The notes under the pieces: model-generated | Told to the model about the DNA's origin: nothing | The model's input: only the letters and a program-made list of their open reading frames with translations | Databases searched by the model: none | Part shown: piece by piece, positions 1 through 6,241 of the stretch | How the letters are laid out: each line of letters begins with the position of its first letter | Position numbering within the stretch: position 1 is the stretch's first letter | Translations under genes and position numbers: made by a program | NCBI GenBank assembly: GCA_022360335.1 | Contig: JAKSCZ010000312.1 | Location: 1-7,623 of the forward strand | DNA length: 7,623 nt | Direction: 5' to 3' | From: Pseudomonadota bacterium | Lineage (GTDB): Bacteria; Pseudomonadota; Gammaproteobacteria; Steroidobacterales; Woeseiaceae

Positions 1-516
1 CCTGCCCTTCCTCGAACAGCCGGAGTCCGGCCGCAGCGTCGCCGAGCGTGCCCGTGACGAAAATCGTATCCCCTGCACGCGCGCCGCTGCGCAACAGCGC
101 GGCACCCGCTTCGACGTCGCCCGACATGTGAACCGTCGCGACGACCCTGTCGCCCCGTGTCGTGTCACCGCCCACGAGCTCGACGCCGTGTTCGTCCGCC
201 GCTGCGAACAATCCGGCGGCGAACTCCCCGACCCATGGCCCGTCCCCGTCCCGCAGCGTCAGCGCGAGCGTCATCCAGCGCGGAACGGCACCCATCGACG
301 CCACGTCGGACAAATTGACGGCGACGGCGCGATAACCGACGTCGGCGGCCGGCATGCCGGACGGGAAGTGGACCCCTTCGACGAGGGTGTCGATGACCTG
401 GACCTGCTGTTTGCCCGGCGCGGGCGCGAGCACCGCGCCGTCGTCACCGACCCCGACGACGACGTCCGGCGCACGCGGACGGCGCGTGAAGAATCGACGG
501 ATCAGCCCGAACTCAT
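1..516 (-). CDS. thiL: Thiamine-monophosphate kinase ThiL, N-terminal part (cut by window edge)
   Basis: ThiL phosphorylates thiamine monophosphate with ATP to give thiamine diphosphate, the last step of cofactor synthesis, in the cytosol. The 172 visible codons read in one frame from an ATG to the left edge. The family is about 320 residues, so roughly the C-terminal half lies outside. Visible family motifs are GVGDDGAV (residues 23-30), DTLVEGVHF (44-52), NLSDVASMGA (69-78) and GGDTTRG (117-123). These are the acidic metal- and nucleotide-binding segments of the AIR synthase-related/ThiL fold, and they align closely with E. coli ThiL. The ATG overlaps the nusB stop as ATGA, a 4-base overlap, which argues for coupled translation. 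A GAGG lies about 14 bases upstream, so the ribosome binding site is poorly spaced and reinitiation is plausible. nusB-thiL is the usual order in gammaproteobacteria. Nothing in the visible part looks damaged. Confidence 0.95.
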
Positions 517-965
517 CCACCGACGCCGGCCACCTCGAGCTCGCGCAACGACATTGCCGCCGCATCGAGACACGCGTTGACGTACTTGTGACCGTCCGTC
601 GCGCCGAAGCGCCGGGCGAGATTGACGCCTTCGTCGATGACCACTTTGTAGGGAACGTCGGTGCGGGATCCGAGCTCGTGCACGCCGATCAACAGGATCG
701 ACAGCTCGATCGGATCGAGCTGCCCGAGCGGCCGGTCGATCAGGCCGTCGATCGTCTTTTCGAGATCGGCCTGGCCGTCGCTGATGGCCGGGAACATCTC
801 GTCGAAGAACGCCTGGTCGACGCGCGCATACGCCGTGTCGTCGCGGAACTGCGCGACGAGCTCGGCCGTGGAGTGGCCGGCGATCTGTTTCTGGTACAGG
901 GCCTGCACCATCAGCTCGCGGGCGCGGGTACGCGCGCCGGCTCCTTTCGTCTCGGGCCCGGACAT
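513..965 (-). CDS. nusB: Transcription antitermination factor NusB
   Basis: NusB binds the boxA RNA element together with NusE (ribosomal protein S10) and supports antitermination on rRNA operons. The 150-residue product is close to the family's usual 140-150. It starts with a short tail, then ARTRARELMVQALYQ (residues 11-25), matching the RNA-binding N-terminal helix of the family. LDPIELSILLIGVHEL (83-98) and PYKVVIDEGVNLARRFG (105-121), followed by HKYVNACLDAAA (126-137), are the classic C-terminal helices. A longer open frame reaches upstream inside ribH, but the ATG at 965 is chosen because it gives the correct family N-terminus. Its ATG also overlaps the ribH stop as TGATG (1 base). No clear Shine-Dalgarno sequence precedes it, so translation probably depends on ribosomes finishing ribH. 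Its place between ribH and thiL is conserved in many proteobacteria. Confidence 0.97.
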   Translation of the reverse strand: MSGPETKGAGARTRARELMVQALYQKQIAGHSTAELVAQFRDDTAYARVDQAFFDEMFPAISDGQADLEKTIDGLIDRPLGQLDPIELSILLIGVHELGSRTDVPYKVVIDEGVNLARRFGATDGHKYVNACLDAAAMSLRELEVAGVGG

Positions 966-1438
966 CAGTCGATGCGGCGCAGCAGATTGACCATCTCGAT
1001 GGCGGCGAGCGTCGCCTCCCCGCCTTTGTTCCCGGCTTTCGTACCGGCGCGCTCGATCGCCTGCTCGATCGTGTCGACGGTCAGTACGCCGTTGCCGATC
1101 GGGACCCCGTGCCTGACGCCGGCCGAAACGATGCCCTTGACGCACTCGCCGGCCACGTAGTCGAAATGCGGCGTACCGCCGCGAATGACCGCGCCGAGCG
1201 CGACGATGCCGTCGAAACGCCGCGAGGCGGCGACCTTCTCGACCGCGACCGGCATCTCGAACGACCCCGGGACGCGGAAGATTTCGACGTTGCCGTCCTC
1301 GGCACCGTGCCGGCGCAGCGTGTGCAGTGCGCCTTTGATCAGCGATTCGACGACGAACTCGTTGAAGCGCGACGCAACGATGGCGAAGCGTGCGTCGCGT
1401 ACGATCAGATCGCCTTCCGTTGTCTTGATCCTGTCCAT
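965..1438 (-). CDS. ribH: 6,7-dimethyl-8-ribityllumazine synthase (RibH)
   Basis: RibH condenses 5-amino-6-ribitylaminouracil with 3,4-dihydroxy-2-butanone 4-phosphate to give lumazine, the next-to-last riboflavin intermediate. The 157-residue length is typical. Motifs in order: ASRFNEFVVESL (residues 22-33), VPGSFEMP (56-63), GAVIRGGTPHFDYV (82-95) with His91 at the position of the B. subtilis catalytic His88, and TIEQAIERAGTKAGNKG (123-139) with the phosphate-binding Arg130 and Lys138. One difference stands out: the stretch usually written PVAFGVLT reads PIGNGVLT, so Asn116 replaces the Phe that packs on the substrate ring in B. subtilis and E. coli enzymes. Similar Asn variants exist in other bacterial RibH proteins as far as I recall, so activity is still expected. 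It starts 9 bases after the ribB stop, with only a weak purine-rich AAGAAGA sequence in between. Confidence 0.98.
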   Translation of the reverse strand: MDRIKTTEGDLIVRDARFAIVASRFNEFVVESLIKGALHTLRRHGAEDGNVEIFRVPGSFEMPVAVEKVAASRRFDGIVALGAVIRGGTPHFDYVAGECVKGIVSAGVRHGVPIGNGVLTVDTIEQAIERAGTKAGNKGGEATLAAIEMVNLLRRID

Positions 1439-1447
1439 GACGTCTTC

Positions 1448-2587
1448 TTATACGTATTCGGTGATCTCGAGGTCGAAGCCCGAAATCGCGTACATCTGCT
1501 TAGGCGCCGATAATACACGGATTCTGCTGAGCCCGAGGTCGCGCAGGATCTGCGCGCCGACGCCGTACGTGCGCAGCACCGAGTCGCCGCTGCGCCTGTT
1601 CTCGAGTTCGTCGTGGTGCGTATCGAGGTTCTCGACGGCGTCCATGAAATCGCGCGACGTCTCCTGGTCGCGCAGCACGACGATAACCCCGGTCTCTTCG
1701 GAGGCAATGCGCTCGATCGCACTGTGCAGCGGCCAGCCGAGCGAATCGCTGCGCACGCCGATGACGTCGCCGAGCGTGTCCTGAAGGTGTACGCGCACGA
1801 GCGGCGAATCGACCGACGCCGGATCGCCCTTGACGAGCGCGACGTGCACCGCACGATTCACGTGATCGTCGTAACAGAACATCGTGAACTCACCGTACTC
1901 CGTGTCGACGGACTGCTCGGCGATGCGCTCGACGTTGCGCTCCGTCTCGAGACGGTAGCGAATGAGGTCCGCGATCGTGCCCATGCGAACGCCGTGCCTG
2001 CGGGCGAATTTCTCGAGATCCGGGCGGCGCGCCATCGTGCCGTCCTCGTTCAGGATCTCGACGATCGCCGCGGCCGGTTCGAGGCCCGCGAGGCGTGCGA
2101 GATCGCAGCCGGCCTCGGTGTGGCCGGCGCGCATCAGGACGCCGCCGGGCTGCGCCATGACCGGGAAAATGTGGCCCGGCTGGCTCAGGTGTTCGGGTTT
2201 CGCGTTCGGCGCCACGGCCGCCTGGATCGTCCTGGCCCGGTCGTGCGCCGAGATGCCCGTGGTAATCCCCTCGGCCGCTTCGATGGAGACCGTGAAGTTG
2301 GTGGCGTGATGCTCGTCCGTCTCGCTGACCATGAGCGGCAGGCGCAACTGCCTGCAGCGATTGCGGGTCATGGTCAGACAGATGAGTCCGCGGCCGTGCA
2401 TCGCCATGTAGTTGATGTCCTCGGGCCGCACCTTCGCGGCAGCCATAATCAGGTCGCCCTCGTTCTCGCGGTTCTCGTCGTCGACCATGACGACCATCTT
2501 GCCGGCCTCGACGTCGGCGATAATGTCGCGGATGTCGCTGAACGGACTGTCCGTCGCGTTCGGGTGCAGCGTCGTTTTATCGGGCAT
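1448..2587 (-). CDS. ribB: 3,4-dihydroxy-2-butanone-4-phosphate synthase RibB fused to a degenerate GTP cyclohydrolase II-like domain (RibBX type)
   Basis: The N-terminal domain (about residues 16-212) converts ribulose 5-phosphate to dihydroxybutanone phosphate and formate. It carries the acidic loop DDENRENEGDL (36-46), MHGRGLICL (63-71), TTGISAHDRA (109-118), HIFPV (139-143) and GHTEAGCDLARLAGL (155-169), so it should be active. The C-terminal domain (about 218-379) has the GTP cyclohydrolase II fold signature, for example PLVRVH (262-267) and YGVGAQILRDLGL (341-353). It lacks the three zinc cysteines of RibA: the CLTGD and RCDCG regions read DTLGD and RSDSLG, and the domain's only cysteine is Cys238. 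The catalytic QEGRGIGL reads QETSRDFM (308-315). A fusion with a non-cyclohydrolase tail is known in Proteobacteria as RibBX. Annotating it as bifunctional RibBA would overstate its activity; a separate ribA is expected elsewhere. The ATG lies 11 bases inside ribE and has a good GAAGG 9 bases upstream. Confidence 0.96.
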   Translation of the reverse strand: MPDKTTLHPNATDSPFSDIRDIIADVEAGKMVVMVDDENRENEGDLIMAAAKVRPEDINYMAMHGRGLICLTMTRNRCRQLRLPLMVSETDEHHATNFTVSIEAAEGITTGISAHDRARTIQAAVAPNAKPEHLSQPGHIFPVMAQPGGVLMRAGHTEAGCDLARLAGLEPAAAIVEILNEDGTMARRPDLEKFARRHGVRMGTIADLIRYRLETERNVERIAEQSVDTEYGEFTMFCYDDHVNRAVHVALVKGDPASVDSPLVRVHLQDTLGDVIGVRSDSLGWPLHSAIERIASEETGVIVVLRDQETSRDFMDAVENLDTHHDELENRRSGDSVLRTYGVGAQILRDLGLSRIRVLSAPKQMYAISGFDLEITEYV

Positions 2588-3218
2588 AGCCGTGCGCCTT
2601 CAGAAATTCGAGGGAGATTCCGTCGCCGTCCCGCTCGAGCAGACGCTCGAGGTAGCGGGCCAGCAGGTCGACCTCAATATTGACGATCGTACCGACCGCG
2701 TAGTCGCCGATGATCGTCGCGTCGGCCGTATGGGGAATGATATTCACATCGAACGCGTTGCCCGATACCGTATTGACGGTAAGGCTGACGCCGTCGATAC
2801 ACACCGAGCCTTTCTTCGCCACGTAGCGCGAGAACTCGCGCGGCAGCTCGAAGCGGAATCGAATCGAACGCGCGTCCTGTTCGCGCGACGTGACCCTGGC
2901 GGTGCAATCGACGTGGCCGCTGACGAGGTGTCCGCCGAGCCGCTCGCCCAGGCTGATCGCGGGTTCCAGGTTGACTTGCGACCCGACTGCGAGCGCACCC
3001 AGCCCGGTCACGTCGAGCGTCTCGACGGAGACGTCGGTGTCGAAGCCGTCGGCGTGCAGCGCCACGGCCGTCAGGCAGACGCCGTTGACGGCGATACTCT
3101 CGCCGACCTCGTAGTCGGACCACGGCAAGGCATCGGCGGCCACGCGCAGGCGGACATCGCCGCCCCGCTTATCCATAGCGCCGATCGTGCCCTTCGCCTT
3201 GATGATCCCGGTAAACAT
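2577..3218 (-). CDS. ribE: Riboflavin synthase alpha subunit
   Basis: This enzyme dismutates two 6,7-dimethyl-8-ribityllumazine molecules into riboflavin and the pyrimidine recycled by RibH. The 213-residue product shows the two tandem lumazine-binding barrels of the family. The first opens with MFTGIIKAKG (1-10) and contains GESIAVNGVCLTAV (39-52). The second starts near residue 97 with HLVSGHVD (97-104) and contains GSVCIDGVSLTVN (137-149). IPHTADAT (161-168) and VNIEVDLLARYLERLL (179-194, the membrane-independent C-terminal trimer helix) complete it. The frame is open further upstream inside ribD, but the ATG at 3218 gives the near-universal MFTGI start. This ATG overlaps the ribD stop as TGATG, so the two are probably translationally coupled; no convincing Shine-Dalgarno sequence is present. 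The symbol follows the common proteobacterial usage; E. coli also calls this gene ribC. Confidence 0.97.
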   Translation of the reverse strand: MFTGIIKAKGTIGAMDKRGGDVRLRVAADALPWSDYEVGESIAVNGVCLTAVALHADGFDTDVSVETLDVTGLGALAVGSQVNLEPAISLGERLGGHLVSGHVDCTARVTSREQDARSIRFRFELPREFSRYVAKKGSVCIDGVSLTVNTVSGNAFDVNIIPHTADATIIGDYAVGTIVNIEVDLLARYLERLLERDGDGISLEFLKAHGYAR

Positions 3219-4306
3219 CAGCCCGTCAGTGTTGCCGTAATCCTCGTGTCCGGTCCGACGCGGCGCACGTCCGTGAACTCCAGTGGCCTGCGATCGGCCA
3301 GAGCCTCCCACGCAGGCGTCGCGAACATACCGCGCGTGTTAGACCCCATTATGTGGGGTGACTGGTAAATCACAAGCTCGTCGATCAGGTCTTTGTCGAG
3401 CAGGTAGCCGGCCAGACGCGGCCCGGCCTCGACGAGGACGTCGTTGATCTCGCGCTCGCCGAGCGCGGCCAGCACCTCGAAGACGTTGACGACGTCGCCG
3501 TGTGCTCCGAACGCCTGCACCTCGGCGCCGGCCTCCCGCAGGGCCGACGACTCCTGGCCCGACGTGCAGCAGACGAGCGTGTCGCCCGGCAATCCCAGCA
3601 TCGCCGCGGCCGCCGGCATGCGCAGCCGGCTGTCCAGCACGACGCGCAGGGGCTGGAGCCCCTGCGTCTCGACATCGCGCACGGTGAGCGACGGGTCGTC
3701 GGCCAGCACGGTTCCGATTCCCGTGAGGATCGCGCCGGATCCGGCCCGCAAGGTGTGCACGTCCCTGCGCGCCTCGGGACTCGTGATCCACCGGCTCTCG
3801 CCGCCGGCCATGGCCGTGGCCCCGTCGATGCTGGCCGCGATCTTGAGGCGCACGAACGGACGGCCGCGCGTGACGCGGCTGACGAATCCGGCGTTGAGCC
3901 TCTCGGCCGCGCCTTGCATCAGGCCGACGGCCGTTTCGACGCCCGCGTCCTCGAGAACCTCGAGTCCGCGCCCGGCGACCTCGTCGAACGGGTCCCGCAT
4001 CGCGGCGACGACCTTGCCGACACCCGCGTCGATCAGCGCGGTCGTACACGGCGGGGTCCTCCCGTGGTGGGCGCAGGGCTCGAGCGAGACGTAGGCCGTC
4101 GCACCCTTCGACCTGTCCCGCGCCGCCTCCAGCGCGACGATCTCGGCATGCGGTCCGCCCGCCCGTTCGTGAAAGCCCTCGCCGACGATATCCCCGCCGT
4201 TGACGAGCACGCAGCCGACCATCGGATTCGGGTGGGCCGTGTACCGCCCCCGCGCTGCGAGCTGCAGCGCGCGCGCCATGTGCGCACTGTCGGCCGGCGT
4301 AAACAC
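3218..4306 (-). CDS. ribD: Bifunctional pyrimidine deaminase/reductase RibD (GTG start)
   Basis: RibD performs the second and third steps after GTP ring opening: deamination of the diaminopyrimidinone phosphate, then NADPH-dependent reduction of the ribosyl side chain. The predicted 362 residues compare with 367 in E. coli. The deaminase domain (about 1-145) has HPNPMVGC (25-32), the zinc-site HAE at 53-55 and PCAHHGRTPPC (77-87) with Cys78 and Cys87. The reductase domain follows with PFVRLKIAASIDGATA, ESRWITSPEARRDVH, ILTGIGTVLADDPSLTVR, VLVEAGPRLAGYLL and a final DELVIY block. The open frame runs far upstream inside nrdR; GTG at 4306 is chosen because it places MARAL at residue 10, much as in E. 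coli RibD, and sits 2 bases after the nrdR stop. The ATG at 4279 would remove nine residues and is less likely. Only a distant AAGAAG resembles a ribosome binding site. Confidence 0.95.
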   Translation of the reverse strand: MFTPADSAHMARALQLAARGRYTAHPNPMVGCVLVNGGDIVGEGFHERAGGPHAEIVALEAARDRSKGATAYVSLEPCAHHGRTPPCTTALIDAGVGKVVAAMRDPFDEVAGRGLEVLEDAGVETAVGLMQGAAERLNAGFVSRVTRGRPFVRLKIAASIDGATAMAGGESRWITSPEARRDVHTLRAGSGAILTGIGTVLADDPSLTVRDVETQGLQPLRVVLDSRLRMPAAAAMLGLPGDTLVCCTSGQESSALREAGAEVQAFGAHGDVVNVFEVLAALGEREINDVLVEAGPRLAGYLLDKDLIDELVIYQSPHIMGSNTRGMFATPAWEALADRRPLEFTDVRRVGPDTRITATLTG

Positions 4307-4308
4307 GG

Positions 4309-4827
4309 TCAGGGCCGCTTCTTGCCGAGGAGTTCGGGCAGCAGCGACATCTGCTCGCGGCTGGCCACGGCCTCGGAAATCTTTTGCAGGCGCTTGATCT
4401 CGTCCTCGAACTCGGTGATGTCCTGGAAGCGCCGGTAGACGGACGCAAAGCGAACGTACGCGACTTCGTCGAGCGCGCGCAGTTCCTCCATGACGAGCTC
4501 GCCGACGAGGCGTGACGGCACCTCGCGCTCGCCCATCGTGCGCAGTTTGTGGATCAGGTGCCCGATCGCCTCCTCGAGCTGGTCGGACGCTACGGGGCGC
4601 TTCTCGAGCGCGCGCACCATGCTGTTTCTGAGTTTGTTCTCGTCGAACGGCTGGCGGCTGTCGTCGTTCTTGATCAGCCGCGGCATCACGAGTTCCGCGG
4701 TCTCGAAGGTCGTGAAGCGCTCGTTGCAGGCGAGGCACTGGCGGCGCCTGCGAATCTGCCGGCCCTCGCCGGCGAGGCGCGAGTCTATGACCTTGGTTTC
4801 CTCGTGGGCGCAGAACGGGCAGTGCAT
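4309..4827 (-). CDS. nrdR: Transcriptional repressor NrdR
   Basis: NrdR is the ATP/dATP-sensing repressor of ribonucleotide reductase operons, where it binds paired NrdR boxes. The N-terminal zinc ribbon has its four cysteines at residues 3, 6, 31 and 34, within CPFC and CLAC, preceded by the basic QIRRRRQ and followed by ERFTTFE (36-42). An ATP-cone spans about residues 49-139, with VMPRLIKNDDSRQPFDENKL at its start and a VAYVRFASVYRRF block (122-134) near its end. At 172 residues it is about 20 longer than E. coli NrdR (149), through a C-terminal tail ending in LLPELLGKKRP. The ATG has a GAGG about 10 bases upstream. It sits 47 bases after glyA and 2 bases before ribD. Location between glyA and ribD, or directly before ribD, is common in gammaproteobacteria. 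I saw no NrdR-box pair in this window, so its targets lie elsewhere. Confidence 0.97.
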   Translation of the reverse strand: MHCPFCAHEETKVIDSRLAGEGRQIRRRRQCLACNERFTTFETAELVMPRLIKNDDSRQPFDENKLRNSMVRALEKRPVASDQLEEAIGHLIHKLRTMGEREVPSRLVGELVMEELRALDEVAYVRFASVYRRFQDITEFEDEIKRLQKISEAVASREQMSLLPELLGKKRP

Positions 4828-4853
4828 ACGGAACTTGCCTCAGCTGTGTTCAT

Positions 4854-4868
4854 GGCCGCGCAGCGGCC
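4854..4868 (-). other. Small GC-rich hairpin between glyA and nrdR
   Basis: GGCCGC-GCA-GCGGCC is a perfect 6-bp stem with a 3-base loop, starting 6 bases after the glyA stop in the glyA transcript. No T-run follows on either strand, so it is not a convincing Rho-independent terminator. It could partly attenuate transcription or protect the glyA 3' end, but a short hairpin like this can occur by chance in DNA this rich in G+C. Confidence 0.3.
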
Positions 4869-4874
4869 TGACGA

Positions 4875-6128
4875 TCAGCCGTACACCGGGAAGCGCGCGC
4901 AGAGCTCGAGCACCTGGCCACGGACCTTGTCGATCGTCTCCTCGTTTTCGAGGTCGTCCAGTATATCCGCTATCCAGCCCGTCAGCCGGCGCGTTTCCTC
5001 TTCCTTAAAGCCGCGCGTCGTGATGGCGGGCGTGCCGAGGCGGAGACCGGAGGTCACGAACGGCGACTGCGGGTCGTTGGGGACCGAGTTCTTGTTGACG
5101 GTGATGTACGCACGGCCGAGCGCCGCATCGGCGTCCTTGCCGGTGATGCCGCGGTCGATGAGGCTGACGAGCATCAGGTGGTTTTCGGTACCGCCGGACA
5201 CGATCGGGTAGCCTCGCTCGGTCAGGACCTCGGCCATGACCCTGGCGTTCCTGAGAACCTGTGCCTGGTAGTCCTTGAATTCCGGCTCGAGCGCTTCCTT
5301 GAGGGCGACGGCCTTGGCGGCGATCACGTGCATGAGCGGACCGCCCTGCGTGCCCGGGAACACGAGCGAGTTGAAGCGCTTGGTGAGATCGGGGTTTTCC
5401 TTCGCCAGGATCAGGCCGCCGCGCGGACCGCGCAAGGTCTTGTGCGTCGTCGTCGTGCAGACGTCGGCGTGCGGCACCGGATTCGGGTAGAGGCCTGCGG
5501 CGACGAGGCCGGCAACGTGCGCCATGTCGACGAACAGGTACGCGCCGACGCTGTTCGCGATTTCGGCGAATCGGGCCCAATCCGCCAATTGCGAGTAGGC
5601 GGAGAAACCGGCGACGATCATCTTCGGCCGGTGCTCTTCGGCCAGGCGCCGGACCTCGTCGTAGTCGATGAGTCCGGTCTGCGAGTCGATACCGTAGGGC
5701 ACGACGTCGAAGAGCTTGCCCGAGAAGTTGACGGGCGAACCGTGCGTCAGGTGACCGCCCTCGTTGAGGTTCATGCCCATGATCGTGTCGCCCGGCTCGC
5801 ACAGCGCGTGGTAGACGGCGGCGTTTGCCTGCGAGCCCGAATGCGGCTGCACGTTGGCGTAGTCGGCACCGAACAGCGTCTTGGCGCGTTCGATCGCCAG
5901 CGTCTCGACGTCGTCGACGAATTCGCAGCCGCCGTAGTAGCGTTTGCCCGGGTAGCCCTCCGCGTACTTGTTGGTCAGACGCGAACCCTGCGCCTTCATG
6001 ACCATCGGACTGGTGTAGTTCTCGGAGGCGATCAGCTCGATGTGTTCCTCCTGGCGCCGGTGCTCCTGCTCGATGGCTTTGGCTACGTCGGGATCGAACG
6101 ACGTGATCGTCTGCGCGGTTTCGAACAT
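4875..6128 (-). CDS. glyA: Serine hydroxymethyltransferase GlyA
   Basis: GlyA is the cytosolic PLP enzyme that interconverts serine and glycine while loading tetrahydrofolate with a one-carbon unit. At 417 residues it has the same length as E. coli GlyA. Landmarks in order: ELIASENY (31-38), KYAEGYPGKRYYGGCE (54-69), VQPHSGSQAN (93-102), GGHLTHGSPVNFSGK (124-138), VDMAHVAGLVAAGLYPNP (200-217) with PLP-contacting Asp201 and His204, and TTTTHKTLRGPRGG (225-238) with the Schiff-base Lys230. FPGTQGGPLMH, SGGTENHLMLV and RLGTPAITTRG follow in the C-terminal domain. All catalytic residues I can place are present. The start at 6128 is supported by the family N-terminus and a GGAGA ribosome binding site 7 bases upstream. 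It leads the block containing nrdR and the rib genes but is separated from nrdR by 47 bases, so it could be partly independent. Confidence 0.98.
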   Translation of the reverse strand: MFETAQTITSFDPDVAKAIEQEHRRQEEHIELIASENYTSPMVMKAQGSRLTNKYAEGYPGKRYYGGCEFVDDVETLAIERAKTLFGADYANVQPHSGSQANAAVYHALCEPGDTIMGMNLNEGGHLTHGSPVNFSGKLFDVVPYGIDSQTGLIDYDEVRRLAEEHRPKMIVAGFSAYSQLADWARFAEIANSVGAYLFVDMAHVAGLVAAGLYPNPVPHADVCTTTTHKTLRGPRGGLILAKENPDLTKRFNSLVFPGTQGGPLMHVIAAKAVALKEALEPEFKDYQAQVLRNARVMAEVLTERGYPIVSGGTENHLMLVSLIDRGITGKDADAALGRAYITVNKNSVPNDPQSPFVTSGLRLGTPAITTRGFKEEETRRLTGWIADILDDLENEETIDKVRGQVLELCARFPVYG

Positions 6129-6135
6129 CTGGGTG

Positions 6136-6140
6136 TCTCC
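6136..6140 (-). promoter_or_regulatory. Ribosome binding site of glyA
   Basis: GGAGA on the minus strand, 7 bases before the ATG at 6128. With the GAAGG ahead of ribB it is one of the clearest Shine-Dalgarno sequences in the minus-strand block. It fixes the glyA start. Confidence 0.75.
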
Positions 6141-6162
6141 GGGCGGGGCGACGAAAGACGCG

Positions 6163-6191
6163 ATGTTAGGGTGTCAGTCACCTTATTTCCA
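6163..6191 (-). promoter_or_regulatory. Candidate sigma70-type promoter for glyA
   Basis: On the minus strand TGGAAA (4 of 6 matches to the -35 consensus) and TAACAT (4 of 6 to the -10) are separated by exactly 17 bases. Transcription would start near 6156, leaving a leader of about 28 bases with the GGAGA ribosome binding site. The -35 box directly abuts the REP-like element at 6192-6241. This is a modest match found by eye, and glyA might instead be read through from the gene on its right. Confidence 0.35.
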
Positions 6192-6241
6192 GTAGGAGGG
6201 CCTTCAGGCCCGAACCGGTTCGCGGCTAAAGCCGCTCCTAC
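6192..6241. repeat. REP/BIME-like palindromic element (two inverted units with GTAG heads)
   Basis: A 50-bp nested palindrome. The outer arms GTAGGAG (6192-6198) and CTCCTAC (6235-6241) are perfect inverted repeats. Inside are a hairpin GGGCC-TTCA-GGCCC (about 6198-6211), a 10-bp perfect palindrome GAACCGGTTC (6212-6221) and a second hairpin GCGGC-TAAA-GCCGC (6222-6235). Read on the minus strand the first unit is GTAGGAGCGGCTTTAGCCGC, a form I recognise as a widespread extragenic palindrome in Xanthomonadaceae, Pseudomonas and relatives. A GTAG head followed by an imperfect hairpin is the signature of REP sequences mobilised by RAYT (REP-associated tyrosine) transposases; two inverted units make a BIME. 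The element lies between the deacetylase-family gene and glyA, and supplies the stop codon of the former. It may stabilise the 3' end of that transcript, but no T-run follows, so a terminator role is unproven. No transposase is present here. Confidence 0.85.

Noticed and set aside
354..1160. Long plus-strand open frame of 268 codons opposite thiL, nusB and ribH
   Set aside because: It lies antisense to three well-recognised genes, has a composition rich in Arg, Asp and Val without any family motif, and is expected in GC-rich DNA where the opposite strand of a coding frame often stays open.
1613..3368. Two overlapping plus-strand open frames (356 and 318 codons) opposite ribB and ribE
   Set aside because: Both are antisense to genes with complete family motifs, start at arbitrary ATGs without ribosome binding sites, and carry low-complexity Arg/Asp/Val-rich translations.
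4307..4738. N-terminal extension of RibD reaching into nrdR (a frame of 506 codons in total)
   Set aside because: The extension is out of frame with nrdR, has no similarity to any domain, and RibD proteins start just before the MARAL segment. GTG at 4306 gives the normal length.
6129..6191. Glycine riboswitch upstream of glyA
   Set aside because: Only 63 bases separate the REP element from the glyA start, too short for a glycine aptamer pair, and no matching conserved core is visible.
6192..6241. REP-like element considered as a Rho-independent terminator
   Set aside because: The hairpins are strong but no run of T follows on either strand; a REP/BIME element explains the GTAG heads and the symmetry better.
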